From Ignavibacteriota bacterium (GTDB taxonomy: Bacteria > Bacteroidota > Ignavibacteria > UBA10030): a stretch of DNA of 57,456 nt. The position numbers and the translations under genes were made by a program. The notes below the pieces were generated by a model. The model saw nothing but the letters and a program-made list of their open reading frames with translations. It was not told the DNA's origin and ran no database searches. The stretch lies in the NCBI GenBank assembly GCA_003170475.1, contig PMZI01000045.1, positions 130,608-188,063 on the forward strand, read 5' to 3'. Position 1 is the first letter of the stretch. Every line of letters starts with the position of its first letter. Below, piece by piece: positions 1 through 8,565 of this stretch.

Positions 1-900
1 AAAGTTGACGACATCCCTGCCTTTTTGAAAACTCCCGAGCACGAGAAACTGGGGAGCGATTACAAAGTCGATTTCACGCCTCATGTGCTCAAGGTCATCG
101 AGCATCTGAAGATTGATGTACTGATCACGATCGGCGGTGACGATACACAGAGCTACGCCGTCCGAATGCACAAGGAAGGAATCCCTGCGATTGCCATTCC
201 AAAGACTATGGACAATGATGTCTTCGGGACGGACTACTGCATAGGATTTTCGACCGCAGTGACGAGGAGTGTGGATTTCATTACGGCACTTCGGACAGTT
301 GCAGGTTCTCACGAACGCGTTGCCATCGTCGAACTCTTCGGCCGCAATTCGGGGGAAACTTCCCTGATCTCGGCATACCTCGGCGGAGTCGACCGCGCAT
401 TGATTTCGGAAGTCCCGTTCGATGTCGAAAAGCTGGCTCGCTTTCTCGAACAGGATAAAGCGCGCAACCCCAGTAACTATGCAATTGTTACCATTTCTGA
501 AGGCGCACATCTTCTGGGCGGACAGGTTGTCGAGTACGGCGAGGAGGATGCTTACGGTCACCGGAAACTCGGCGGTATCGGTGCCGTCACAGAGGAGGCA
601 CTGAAGAAGCTGCTGGGAGCCCACACCGTATATCAGAAGGTTGCCTATTTGATGCGAAGCGGCGAGCCTGATGCGTTGGATCGGATGGTGGCCATCAGCT
701 ATGCGAATCTTGCAACGGACCTTGCCTTGAAGCATGAATTTGGAAGAATGGTTGCTCTTCGGGAAGGAAAATACACTACCGTTCCCATCGAGACGTTGAC
801 TCAAGGACTGAAGCGGGTTGATGTCGCAGAGCTCTATGACGTAGAGAACTATCGGCCGAAGGTTGCTCACCTCCTTGGAAAGCCGATGTTCCTGTACTAG
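1..900 (+). CDS. 6-phosphofructokinase, PPi-dependent type (5'-truncated by window edge)
   Basis: C-terminal 299 codons of a phosphofructokinase; the reading frame is open at base 1, so the true start lies upstream. The enzyme phosphorylates fructose 6-phosphate in cytosolic glycolysis. Visible motifs are [21 protein letters not shown] and TISEGA. In E. coli PfkA the first two read GGDGS and IPGTIDND. Here the residues equivalent to Gly104 and Gly124 are Asp and Lys, the pair known in the family to exclude ATP and favour pyrophosphate as phosphoryl donor. I therefore infer a PPi-PFK, which would be reversible. The gene ends in a TAG followed closely by a strong hairpin terminator. Family assignment is near certain; donor specificity is inferred from two residues. 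Confidence 0.93.
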   Translation, partial: KVDDIPAFLKTPEHEKLGSDYKVDFTPHVLKVIEHLKIDVLITIGGDDTQSYAVRMHKEGIPAIAIPKTMDNDVFGTDYCIGFSTAVTRSVDFITALRTVAGSHERVAIVELFGRNSGETSLISAYLGGVDRALISEVPFDVEKLARFLEQDKARNPSNYAIVTISEGAHLLGGQVVEYGEEDAYGHRKLGGIGAVTEEALKKLLGAHTVYQKVAYLMRSGEPDALDRMVAISYANLATDLALKHEFGRMVALREGKYTTVPIETLTQGLKRVDVAELYDVENYRPKVAHLLGKPMFLY

Positions 901-946
901 AAGAGCATCGTCGTTGATTCACTCTCCGTACAGGAGAATCTGTTGA

Positions 947-984
947 AAAGAATCCCGCCCTTTCTGGAGCGGGATTCTTTTTTT
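947..984. terminator. Bidirectional intrinsic terminator
   Basis: AGAATCCCGC and GCGGGATTCT form a perfect 10-bp stem around a 10-nt loop, followed by a run of T on the plus strand and preceded by a run of A. It can therefore stop the phosphofructokinase transcript and the convergent peptidase-like gene. Confidence 0.9.
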
Positions 985-1017
985 GGTCCGACGGTCCGGG
1001 AGTGAGGGGAAATAAAT

Positions 1018-1899
1018 CTAGCGGGATTTCCTTTTCTTCCGCCTTGAGTCGTATACCGGCAGGACTCCGTATTCGCTCGCGGCCCAGAGGGCGAGGATCG
1101 CCGTAATTCCTGCGATACCGCGTTTTTCATCATGGCTCGGAAGTACCAATCCATAGGTGTCGGCAACGAAATGCAGATGGCTCAGGACGCGTTTTGCCTG
1201 CGAGCGTTCGATCCATCCGTGCCACAAGTCGACCTGCTCAATAATCATTGCCTCGTGACGCCGGAGAAACTCTCCGAGAGAAATGAAATTCTCGCGTTGA
1301 GGCGTGCGCGGTCTGCACAACTTCAGTAAGTCTTCCAGGTATTCATTCCACAATCGTGCAAATCCCCGGTTGTTGGGCTTGCGCAGGAACTTGGCCCGGG
1401 CGATCGAGAAACGCGCCTTTGTCCGAACGCGGAAGCGGGGCATCACCGGATGGAAATCGAATATTGTCTGGACGGCAGTCTTGTCACGATCATCTCGCTC
1501 GTGATACGTCCAAAGCTTCTTCAGGTCCTTCCAGGAAAGAATATTCAGAACGGACTTTTCTCTGCTATCAAGGATGATGAACTTGCCTCGTTCGACTTTG
1601 ACGGCAGTGATCCAATGGTTCCATTCTTGTACGCAGAGGAGCACAGGGATGCCCTTTTGCAGATAGGAAACCAGTTCGCGTCGCGCAGTTTCCGAATCAT
1701 ACCGGCGAAGGAGCGTCAAATCGCAGTTGAATCGCCTGGCGGCTTTCGCAAGCTGGAATTCATCGGTTCCCGACCACCACCGAGTGCCGGCAAGTTCGGT
1801 GATTTCGTCCTCGTCTGCGAGGATGCCAAGCATGACGAGGCCGTGCTTCAGGGCGAATGGCCCGCATTGCCAGAGGTTTGGTTGAGGGTAGAATCCCAT
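1018..1899 (-). CDS. Peptidase C39-like / papain-fold protein, 293 aa
   Basis: The first ~140 residues resemble the C39 cysteine peptidase fold. There is a Gln-Cys-Gly-Pro motif (QCGPFALKHG, Cys near residue 12), a central His (WNHWITAV) followed about 15 residues later by Asp in ILDSR, the Cys-His-Asp order of C39 peptidases. The C-terminal ~150 residues are basic, rich in Trp and Arg, and not recognised. There is no signal peptide or membrane segment and no ABC exporter beside it, unlike bacteriocin-processing C39 domains, so a cytosolic stand-alone protease or amidase-like role is only a guess. It converges on the phosphofructokinase. The ATG at 1899 gives the complete N-terminal active-site region. 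Confidence 0.6.
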   Translation of the reverse strand: MGFYPQPNLWQCGPFALKHGLVMLGILADEDEITELAGTRWWSGTDEFQLAKAARRFNCDLTLLRRYDSETARRELVSYLQKGIPVLLCVQEWNHWITAVKVERGKFIILDSREKSVLNILSWKDLKKLWTYHERDDRDKTAVQTIFDFHPVMPRFRVRTKARFSIARAKFLRKPNNRGFARLWNEYLEDLLKLCRPRTPQRENFISLGEFLRRHEAMIIEQVDLWHGWIERSQAKRVLSHLHFVADTYGLVLPSHDEKRGIAGITAILALWAASEYGVLPVYDSRRKKRKSR

Positions 1900-1992
1900 A
1901 GACGATGCATCCTGACGTTAAGTGTGGAAAAACCTACCGAAACTTTGATGAAAGGTCAATAATGATGACATTGGCAGATCGAGTAAAGTCGG

Positions 1993-2021
1993 TTGTCTGG
2001 GTGTCGAACTTTCTGTATCTT
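1993..2021 (+). promoter_or_regulatory. Candidate promoter for the CPXCG gene and mutS
   Basis: TTGTCT, 17-base spacer, TATCTT followed by GGG. The expected start site would fall only about 5 bases before the ATG at 2033, so a transcript from here would be almost leaderless. By-eye prediction. Confidence 0.4.
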
Positions 2022-2032
2022 GGGAATAGCCA

Positions 2033-2227
2033 ATGAAAGAAGAGCTTTCGGGCATCTACGTCTGTTCCATCTGCGGGGTCGAAAACGAAACGTTGGTAGA
2101 CCCCTCCGCTGGTGTGCGTCAAACCTACGTCGAAGACTGCGCTGTCTGCTGCCGGCCACAGGTGCTGACGATTCTGATCGACGAAGCCAGTGGATTTGTC
2201 GCCGTGCAGGCAGAATTCGAAGGATAG
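2033..2227 (+). CDS. CPXCG-type cysteine-rich small protein, 64 aa
   Basis: A small acidic protein with two cysteine pairs, CSICG near residue 11 and CAVCCRP near residue 37, in the arrangement of the CPXCG cysteine-rich family, presumably a zinc-binding knuckle. The canonical CPXCG is CSICG here. The function of the family is unknown to me. It lies 26 bases upstream of mutS on the same strand, so the two are probably cotranscribed. The region before the ATG has only a weak GGGAA, and the candidate promoter is very close, so translation may be leaderless. Confidence 0.75.
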   Translation: MKEELSGIYVCSICGVENETLVDPSAGVRQTYVEDCAVCCRPQVLTILIDEASGFVAVQAEFEG

Positions 2228-2253
2228 CCATTCTCAAGAAGGCAAATGCAGCA

Positions 2254-4863
2254 ATGTCAACGCCATTGATGAAACAATATCAGCAGGTCAAAGCGAAGCA
2301 CCCGGACACGATTCTGCTGTTCAGGATGGGTGACTTCTACGAGACCTTTGAAGAGGACGCGAAGACAGCCGCAAAAGTCTTGGGGATAACACTCACGAAG
2401 CGGGGCAACGGTGCTGCAGGCGAAATACCGCTCGCCGGCTTTCCTCATCACGCGATCGATGCCTATCTACCCAAACTCCTCAAGGCGGGCTATCGAGTCG
2501 CCGTATGCGAGCAGCTTGAGGATCCGAAGCTGGCCAAGGGGCTTGTGAAGCGGGATGTGACCGAAGTGGTGACCCCGGGCGTTGCATTTTCCGACAAAGT
2601 GCTCGAGCAGAAACAAAACAATTATCTGGCTGCAGTCTCACTCCCTTCGCCGCTGGCGCAAGGGAACGAACTCGTCGGTTTCGCATTTGTTGACGTGTCC
2701 ACTGCAGAATTCAGTGTTACTGAGTTTCCTCTCCGGCAGTTAGCTGAGCAAATAAGTATCCTTCAACCTGTCGAGTTTCTTGTGCAGAAGCGCGACTTCG
2801 AGACTGTGGAAAGCATCCTGCGCGGAAAGTTTCGGGGCTTGTATAGCAAAGTCGATGACTGGGTCTTCAACGGCGACTACAGCTACGAGATTCTTGTCAC
2901 TCACTTCAAGACGCAATCCTTGAAGGGGTTCGGAGTTGAACATCTGAGGTGCGGCATCGTCGCAGCCGGTGCGGTCATGCACTATCTTCAGGAGACTCAG
3001 AAGGCGAACCTGCCCCATATCAAGAAGATTGCGCCGTTCGACACGAGCGACTTCATGGTGCTCGATGCGTCGACGAAGAGGAATCTCGAGATTACCGCGT
3101 CGTTGTCGGGACAGTCGGATGGCACGCTCTTCGCAGTGCTCGACCGAACACAGACTGCGATGGGGGGGAGACTGTTGAAAGGGTGGGTGAATCGGCCGTT
3201 GAAACGGCTGGATGCAATCCAACGCCGATTGGGCGCCGTCCGTGAGCTGTTCGGGAGTGACAGGGTTCGAAGCGATATTCGGGAAATCCTCGAGCAGGTT
3301 GGGGACCTCGAACGCCTTGTCGCGAGGATTGCGACAGGAAGGGCAAATCCTCGAGAGATCAGACAACTACAGAAGTCTCTGTCCTTCATTCCCTCAGTCA
3401 AGGCTCACATTGTCAATCTCATTTCTCCAACACTCAAAGAGATGCATGGAAAGCTCGATCCTCTTGAGGCGCTGGTGAAGCTCATCCAGAATGCGATTGA
3501 GGATGATCCTCCGATTTCTCTTTCCGAAGGTGGAGTCGTGAAGAAGGGATACAACAAGGAACTGGATGATCTTCGCTCGATTCACTTCAGTGGAACGGAT
3601 TGGATCGCGCGGCTGCAGGCAGACGAACGTCAACGCACTGGAATTTCCACGCTCAAGGTCGGATTTAACAATGTTTTCGGCTACTACATCGAGATCACCA
3701 ATACTCATAAGGACAAGATCCCTGCCAGTTACATTCGAAAGCAGACGCTGACGAATGCAGAGCGCTACATTACTCCTGAACTCAAGGAGTACGAAGAAAA
3801 AGTACTCAATGCGGAAGAGAAGATTCTCACCCTCGAAACGAGGATCTTCAACGAGGTGCGACTCTCCATATCGGAATACTCGGGCAGCATCCTGGAAGAT
3901 GCACACATTCTTGCGACGTTGGATTGCTATGTTTCTTTGGCTGATGTCGCCGTTGAAAACAACTATGTGTGCCCGGAAGTTGATGAATCGCTGCGGCTTG
4001 AGATCAAAGAGGGGCGTCATCCGGTCATTGAACGGTTGCTGCCGCCCGGTGAACGGTACACCGCCAACAGCACGCTCATGGACGTCGAGGAAAACCAGAT
4101 CCTCATTGTCACAGGTCCGAATATGAGCGGCAAATCGAGTTATCTCCGCCAGGTCGGATTGGTAGTCTTGCTCGCGCAGGTGGGGAGTTTCGTTCCTGCC
4201 GCCGAAGCGCATGTTGGTCTCGTCGATCGGATTTACACGAGAGTCGGCGCGAGCGACAATATCGCTTCCGGCGAGAGCACGTTTCTTGTAGAAATGCATG
4301 AGGCAGCGACGATCGTCAACACGGCAACGAACCGCAGCTTGATTTTGCTTGATGAAGTAGGCCGTGGCACAAGCACCTTTGATGGCATCAGCATCGCGTG
4401 GGCTCTGACAGAGTATCTTCACGGCCGGATCGGTGCGAAGACGTTGTTCGCCACCCATTATCACGAGCTGAACGAGCTTGCGGATCTATTTCCACGTATC
4501 AAGAACTACAAAGTGGATGTTCGCGAGTATGGTGACAAGGTGATTTTTCTGCACAAGGTTGTTCCGGGCTTTGCTGATCACTCCTATGGAATCCAGGTGG
4601 CCCAGATGGCGGGTTTGCCGGAAGAGGTGACAGAACGGGCGAAGAAGATACTGAAGAACCTGGAAGAATCGGAACTGAACGTTCATTCGAGCGGAAGGCA
4701 GTTGAAAGGGCGCATCCCGCCTCCGGATATCCAGATGACATTGTTTGAGGTGAAAGATGACAAGTTGCGAGATGAAATCCGGAAATTGAATGTCGAGAAG
4801 ATGACTCCCTTGGAAGCGCTGCAAAAACTCGTCGAACTTCAAAAGCGTATCGAGGAGAAGTAG
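2254..4863 (+). CDS. mutS: DNA mismatch repair protein MutS
   Basis: A full-length MutS of 869 aa, the ATPase that recognises mispaired and looped-out bases. The N-terminal mismatch-binding domain carries the Phe-x-Glu motif in GDFYETF (near residue 27). The C-terminal ATPase has Walker A GPNMSGKS (near residue 621), Walker B LLDEVGRGTSTFDG and the ATHYHEL segment. The frame is open further upstream to 1993. The ATG at 2254 is chosen because it is preceded by AAGAAGG at 2237-2243 and because the protein then begins MSTPLMKQYQQVK, as MutS proteins do. No mutL is visible in the window. Confidence 0.98.
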   Translation: MSTPLMKQYQQVKAKHPDTILLFRMGDFYETFEEDAKTAAKVLGITLTKRGNGAAGEIPLAGFPHHAIDAYLPKLLKAGYRVAVCEQLEDPKLAKGLVKRDVTEVVTPGVAFSDKVLEQKQNNYLAAVSLPSPLAQGNELVGFAFVDVSTAEFSVTEFPLRQLAEQISILQPVEFLVQKRDFETVESILRGKFRGLYSKVDDWVFNGDYSYEILVTHFKTQSLKGFGVEHLRCGIVAAGAVMHYLQETQKANLPHIKKIAPFDTSDFMVLDASTKRNLEITASLSGQSDGTLFAVLDRTQTAMGGRLLKGWVNRPLKRLDAIQRRLGAVRELFGSDRVRSDIREILEQVGDLERLVARIATGRANPREIRQLQKSLSFIPSVKAHIVNLISPTLKEMHGKLDPLEALVKLIQNAIEDDPPISLSEGGVVKKGYNKELDDLRSIHFSGTDWIARLQADERQRTGISTLKVGFNNVFGYYIEITNTHKDKIPASYIRKQTLTNAERYITPELKEYEEKVLNAEEKILTLETRIFNEVRLSISEYSGSILEDAHILATLDCYVSLADVAVENNYVCPEVDESLRLEIKEGRHPVIERLLPPGERYTANSTLMDVEENQILIVTGPNMSGKSSYLRQVGLVVLLAQVGSFVPAAEAHVGLVDRIYTRVGASDNIASGESTFLVEMHEAATIVNTATNRSLILLDEVGRGTSTFDGISIAWALTEYLHGRIGAKTLFATHYHELNELADLFPRIKNYKVDVREYGDKVIFLHKVVPGFADHSYGIQVAQMAGLPEEVTERAKKILKNLEESELNVHSSGRQLKGRIPPPDIQMTLFEVKDDKLRDEIRKLNVEKMTPLEALQKLVELQKRIEEK

Positions 4864-4917
4864 CGGGCTGCAAGTGAATGTAACCCCACCAGTAATTCAA
4901 CCAGCGAAAGAGACCTC

Positions 4918-5523
4918 ATGGAACAGAAACCGGTTCGAGAGATCCGAAACCATCGATTGAGCCATATCCCGATTCTTAAAGTTGATCCCATCGTGATTGA
5001 ATCAAAGTTCGGTCACGGATGCTCTATGTCCAACTGCAATGCCACCTGCTGCCAACATGGGGTGATGGTGGATCTACAGGAAAGAGACAAGATCCTGCAG
5101 CATGCTGATCTTGTCAGAAAACACATGGAGCCGGAACAAGAGCATGATTCCTCCCAATGGTTCGACCCCGAAGATGAACCGGATACGGACTTTCCGTCGG
5201 GGCGGGCGATTGGAACGCAGGCGAATGAACGGGGGTGCATCTTCCTGATGAAAGATGGACGATGTGTGCTTCAGTTCGTCGCGGCAGAAGAGGGGATATC
5301 CAAACACACTTTGAAGCCGTTCTTCTGTTTCGCGTTTCCGGTAACGATAGAAACGGGCGTCCTGACCATCGATGATCCTGATTTCACAAATCGCCCCGAA
5401 TGCTGCAGCATGGTTCCCGGTGGAAATCACTCTGTCCTGGAAGTGTGTGCTGAGGAGTTCGAATTCGTGCTTGGCGAGGAGGGGATGAAGGAACTCACTG
5501 AGATGGTACACCCCAAGAAATAG
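4918..5523 (+). CDS. DUF3109/YkgJ-like cysteine-cluster protein, 201 aa
   Basis: A cytosolic protein with many cysteines in spaced clusters: GCSMSNCNATCCQHGV near residue 35, GCIFL-x5-GRC near residue 105, FFCFAFPV near residue 140 and ECCSM near residue 160. This is the layout of DUF3109/YkgJ proteins, thought to bind zinc or an iron-sulfur cluster. Function unknown. It follows mutS by 54 bases on the same strand and could be cotranscribed. A second, more typical member lies at 49892-50464. Family assignment is by motif pattern only. Confidence 0.7.
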   Translation: MEQKPVREIRNHRLSHIPILKVDPIVIESKFGHGCSMSNCNATCCQHGVMVDLQERDKILQHADLVRKHMEPEQEHDSSQWFDPEDEPDTDFPSGRAIGTQANERGCIFLMKDGRCVLQFVAAEEGISKHTLKPFFCFAFPVTIETGVLTIDDPDFTNRPECCSMVPGGNHSVLEVCAEEFEFVLGEEGMKELTEMVHPKK

Positions 5524-5853
5524 CCGCTCTCGCCACGTCAGATCTCACAACCTCAGTTGAATTGCACGAAGTCTCCTCGAATCCCTCTGCGGATCGATGG
5601 GGATCGATGGTGGCTGTTTAGCATATTTCCGCCTTTTGCACCCCCTGCTTTAGTACTCGCAAGCCCCAAAAGGAATCCTCTGGACTCCTCCGTCTCCGTC
5701 TCACCGCATGTCTCCCTCATCACAATCGCGCAAATCGAACAGAAATCGGCAATTTCTAGACAGTACAAAAGCTCGAAAGCGCGGATTGTCGCAGAGAGAT
5801 TATCTCCTGGCGGTCTTGCAGGGAGGGCCAGCAAAAAAAAAGAAAGATTTCAC

Positions 5854-5882
5854 TTGACAAATGCCTCTGCGCGTATTATATT
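5854..5882 (+). promoter_or_regulatory. Promoter of the TetR/export operon
   Basis: TTGACA, 17-base spacer, TATATT followed by GG: a nearly perfect sigma-70-type promoter about 130 bases upstream of the tetR ATG. It is the best promoter match in the window. Confidence 0.8.
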
Positions 5883-5973
5883 GGAAACCAATAAGACGAT
5901 ATACGTTTCCACCGTATTTGACATCATAAACGCAAAGACATTGAATTAACGAATCAATGTATATTAGGAAACG
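5883..5973. promoter_or_regulatory. Candidate TetR operator half-sites
   Basis: GGAAAC at 5883-5888 and CGTTTCC at 5904-5910 form an inverted pair immediately downstream of the -10 box; a third copy, GGAAACG, sits at 5967-5973. The position over the start site and the TetR gene next door suggest autorepression. Inference only. Confidence 0.4.
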
Positions 5974-6011
5974 GCAAACACGCTTACAGTATCTAACTTC
6001 TCCCTATAGAG

Positions 6012-6638
6012 ATGACGACAGAATTAGAATTACGCGATGTAATCCTGGAGCACGCTCGAAACGAGTTTTTGGCGCGCGGCTTCAGCAAGGTTACAGTCGA
6101 CGAAATCGCTTCTCACTTGGGAATAAGCAAGAAAACCCTCTACAAATCTTATCCTAGCAAGGAGGAGCTGCTTCGAGCCTCTTTGCACTCGATGATGCGC
6201 TCCGCTGGGTGGGAGCTGGAGCGCATCGTTTCTTCCGACAAACCTCTCGTTGAAAAACTTTCTGCGGCGATGGTGACTATGGGGACCTACCTCAGCAAGG
6301 TTCGCAAGGAAAGCATCATCGACCTCCAGCGTTCTGCACCGACCATATGGAAAGAGCTTGACAAGTTTCGGAAAGAGCATATCATCAGCCGAGTTGTCGC
6401 CATGGTCACTCAGGCGAAAGCTGAAAACATCTTACGTCACGAGGTTCATGAAGAGGTGGTTGTCGAGATGCTGATAAACTCTATTCAGGGGATTGTGAGT
6501 CCGGATGTCCTGATGACTCATTCGTTTTCTGCTGAGCAGGCCATTCGGAGCATCGTGACTGTAATGTTTCAGGGAGCACTGACGGACTCTGCAAGAAAAG
6601 AGCTCCGTTCATTAGATCGCAAACAGGAATCTTCCTAA
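6012..6638 (+). CDS. TetR/AcrR family transcriptional regulator, 208 aa
   Basis: The N-terminal helix-turn-helix of TetR regulators is clear (FLARGFSKVTVDEIASHLGI then SKKTLYKSYPSKEEL, residues ~18-55); the C-terminal ~150 residues form the variable ligand-binding and dimer region. As first gene of an export operon it is most likely the local repressor of the membrane fusion, ABC and TolC genes, released by an exported compound, as for TetR-controlled YbhG-type exporters. The ligand cannot be read from the sequence. The ATG at 6012 has only a weak AGAG upstream. Confidence 0.92.
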   Translation: MTTELELRDVILEHARNEFLARGFSKVTVDEIASHLGISKKTLYKSYPSKEELLRASLHSMMRSAGWELERIVSSDKPLVEKLSAAMVTMGTYLSKVRKESIIDLQRSAPTIWKELDKFRKEHIISRVVAMVTQAKAENILRHEVHEEVVVEMLINSIQGIVSPDVLMTHSFSAEQAIRSIVTVMFQGALTDSARKELRSLDRKQESS

Positions 6639-6654
6639 CACCTTGAAGGTCGAA

Positions 6655-7608
6655 ATGAAAACACAACTATTCTTGTTCATATGCGCGGCCGGTGTCATCG
6701 GCTGCGGCTCGAATCACAAAGGCGTGATCGAGGCCAGCGGAACACTCGAGGCCACGGAAGTCAAAGTGAGCGCGAAAGTTCCCGGTCAGATCGAAATAAT
6801 TCGCGTTCAGGAAGGGTCCCAGGTGCAGGCAGGGGATACGCTCATCATCTTGGACCGGTCGACGTTGGAGCTTCAGTTCAAACAGGTCCAGTCCGGGTTT
6901 GAGGTCGCGGACGCACAGTATCGTTTGCTGCTGAACGGCGCGAGGTCCGAAGACATCCGTCTCGCAGAAGATGCACTTCGCCAGGCTGAGGCGTCATATA
7001 AGAACGCAAACGACGACTACAACCGAATGAAAGAACTCCTAGCGAGTAATACCGTCACGAGGAAACAATTTGACGACGCAGAATCGAGATACACGATTGC
7101 AAAGGCGCAGCTGAGTTCGGCGGGACAAGGGCTTGCCAAACTGAAGAACTTCGCAAGACCGGAGGATCTCGCCGCAGCTCGTGCACGCGCGAGTCAATCA
7201 CAAGCCTCGGCGGATCTTCTCAAGAAGCAACTCGTGGATGCTGTCGTGGTGGCCCCGGTAGCGGGCACCGTCACTCATATCCCTGTAGAACAAGGAGAGC
7301 TGGTGAGTATGGGTGCTGTCGCTGCATCGATCTCCCGTCTCGACAAGATGAACTTGATGATTTACGTCAGCGAGACGGAGCTTGGAAAAGCTAAGCTCGG
7401 AGGAATGGCGGATGTTTACATTGACACCTATCCGGACAAAGCGTTCGCGGCGAAGATTGTCTACATCTCGTCGATTGCAGAGTTCACCCCGAAAAACGTT
7501 CAGACAAAAGAAGACCGCACGAAGCTTGTGTTCGGAGTGAAGCTGGAGATCGAAAACAGAGAAGGCGTGTTGAAATCCGGGATGCCGGCGGACGCATATG
7601 TCCGCTAA
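6655..7608 (+). CDS. HlyD/YbhG-type membrane fusion lipoprotein
   Basis: A periplasmic adaptor of 317 aa linking inner-membrane ABC permeases to TolC. The N-terminus is a lipoprotein signal with lipobox VIGCG (Cys near residue 17). Then come half of the biotinyl-lipoyl domain (SAKVPGQIEIIRVQEGSQV), an alpha-helical coiled-coil hairpin (residues ~75-190), the second lipoyl half (VVAPVAGTVTHIPVEQGELV) and a beta-barrel domain. The start at ATG 6655 is chosen over the in-frame TTG 6643 because GAAGG lies 5 bases before it. It is followed 9 bases later by the first ATPase gene. Confidence 0.92.
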   Translation: MKTQLFLFICAAGVIGCGSNHKGVIEASGTLEATEVKVSAKVPGQIEIIRVQEGSQVQAGDTLIILDRSTLELQFKQVQSGFEVADAQYRLLLNGARSEDIRLAEDALRQAEASYKNANDDYNRMKELLASNTVTRKQFDDAESRYTIAKAQLSSAGQGLAKLKNFARPEDLAAARARASQSQASADLLKKQLVDAVVVAPVAGTVTHIPVEQGELVSMGAVAASISRLDKMNLMIYVSETELGKAKLGGMADVYIDTYPDKAFAAKIVYISSIAEFTPKNVQTKEDRTKLVFGVKLEIENREGVLKSGMPADAYVR

Positions 7609-7617
7609 GAAGAATTC

Positions 7618-8565
7618 ATGAATGCCATTGAATTGCGATCAGTGAGTAAGTCCTTCGAGGGCCGCGTGGTCGTCGATGCTGTCTCCCTTCAGGTGAGCAA
7701 AGGGGAGATGTATGCACTCGTCGGTCCCGATGGCGCCGGGAAGACGACCACGATTCGAATGTTATGCGGCATTCTTCCGCCGGACCAAGGTGAACTCACG
7801 GTATGCGGCTACGACGTTCAGAAGCAGCCTGGGGAGGTCAAGAAGAGAATCGGCTACCTATCGCAGAAATTCAGTTTGTATGGAGATCTCTCCGTCGACG
7901 AAAACATCGAGTTCTTTGCAGAGATACACGGAGTAACGGACTATCGCGAACGTCGGGAGGAATTGCTTGAGTTCACGCGCCTGACTCCCTTCCGGGGTCG
8001 ATACGCTGAGAAGTTGTCCGGAGGCATGAAGCAGAAACTCGCGTTGGCCTGTACGTTGATCCACACTCCGGAAGTCATCTTCCTGGATGAGCCGACCGCA
8101 GGCGTCGATCCCGTGTCCCGTCGAGATTTCTGGAAAATCCTCTCAAACCTGCTGAAGAACGGGATCACCATCTTCATGACCACCCCTTATCTCGATGAGG
8201 CAGAACGGTGCATGCATGTAGCAATGATGAACGAAGGTAGGATCCTCGTGGCCGAAAGTCCCCAAGACCTGAAGAAGATGATGAAGGGAACAATCATCGA
8301 ATTGGTTTGTTCGGACATTCGAAGGGCTGCATCACTCTTAAAAGCAGAGAACTGCGTACAGGAAGTCCAGGCGTTCGGAGATCGGCTCAACATCAGGGTC
8401 TATGATGAACGGAAGGACATTCGTACGGTCGTTGCCCTGTTGGAAAAGAACTCTATTGAGGTGATGGATCATAGAGTGGTCACTCCATCGCTGGAAAACG
8501 TATTCATTTCGCTCTTGTCGGGCCAGGGAGCCGGACAAGTTCTTGAGGGAGGTCAGGGAGCATGA
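7618..8565 (+). CDS. ABC exporter ATPase, first (partly degenerate) copy
   Basis: An ABC-2-type nucleotide-binding protein of 315 aa. It has Walker A GPDGAGKTT (near residue 36), Q-loop LSQKFSLY, signature LSGGMKQKLALA and Walker B VIFLDEPTAGVD. In the H-loop the usual His is replaced: the sequence reads TTPYLDEAE, Pro190 where the partner ATPase in this operon has His. With the GPDG variant of Walker A this suggests an ATP site with reduced hydrolysis. E. coli YbhF carries two such domains fused in one chain; here they are separate genes flanking tolC. The stop overlaps the tolC start by 4 bases. Confidence 0.93.
   Translation: MNAIELRSVSKSFEGRVVVDAVSLQVSKGEMYALVGPDGAGKTTTIRMLCGILPPDQGELTVCGYDVQKQPGEVKKRIGYLSQKFSLYGDLSVDENIEFFAEIHGVTDYRERREELLEFTRLTPFRGRYAEKLSGGMKQKLALACTLIHTPEVIFLDEPTAGVDPVSRRDFWKILSNLLKNGITIFMTTPYLDEAERCMHVAMMNEGRILVAESPQDLKKMMKGTIIELVCSDIRRAASLLKAENCVQEVQAFGDRLNIRVYDERKDIRTVVALLEKNSIEVMDHRVVTPSLENVFISLLSGQGAGQVLEGGQGA

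Larger units (their letters stand above)
5524..6011. other. 488-base gene-free region upstream of tetR
   Basis: No convincing gene is seen; a 130-codon frame at 5557-5949 has no ribosome-binding site and unlikely composition. The left part holds only a tandem 10-base repeat (GGATCGATGG twice, near 5593). The right part holds a near-consensus promoter and GGAAAC/GTTTCC half-sites, listed separately. Confidence 0.7.

Noticed and set aside
5557-5949. 130-codon frame upstream of tetR
   Set aside because: No ribosome-binding site, Ser/Pro-rich implausible composition and it runs across a near-perfect promoter.
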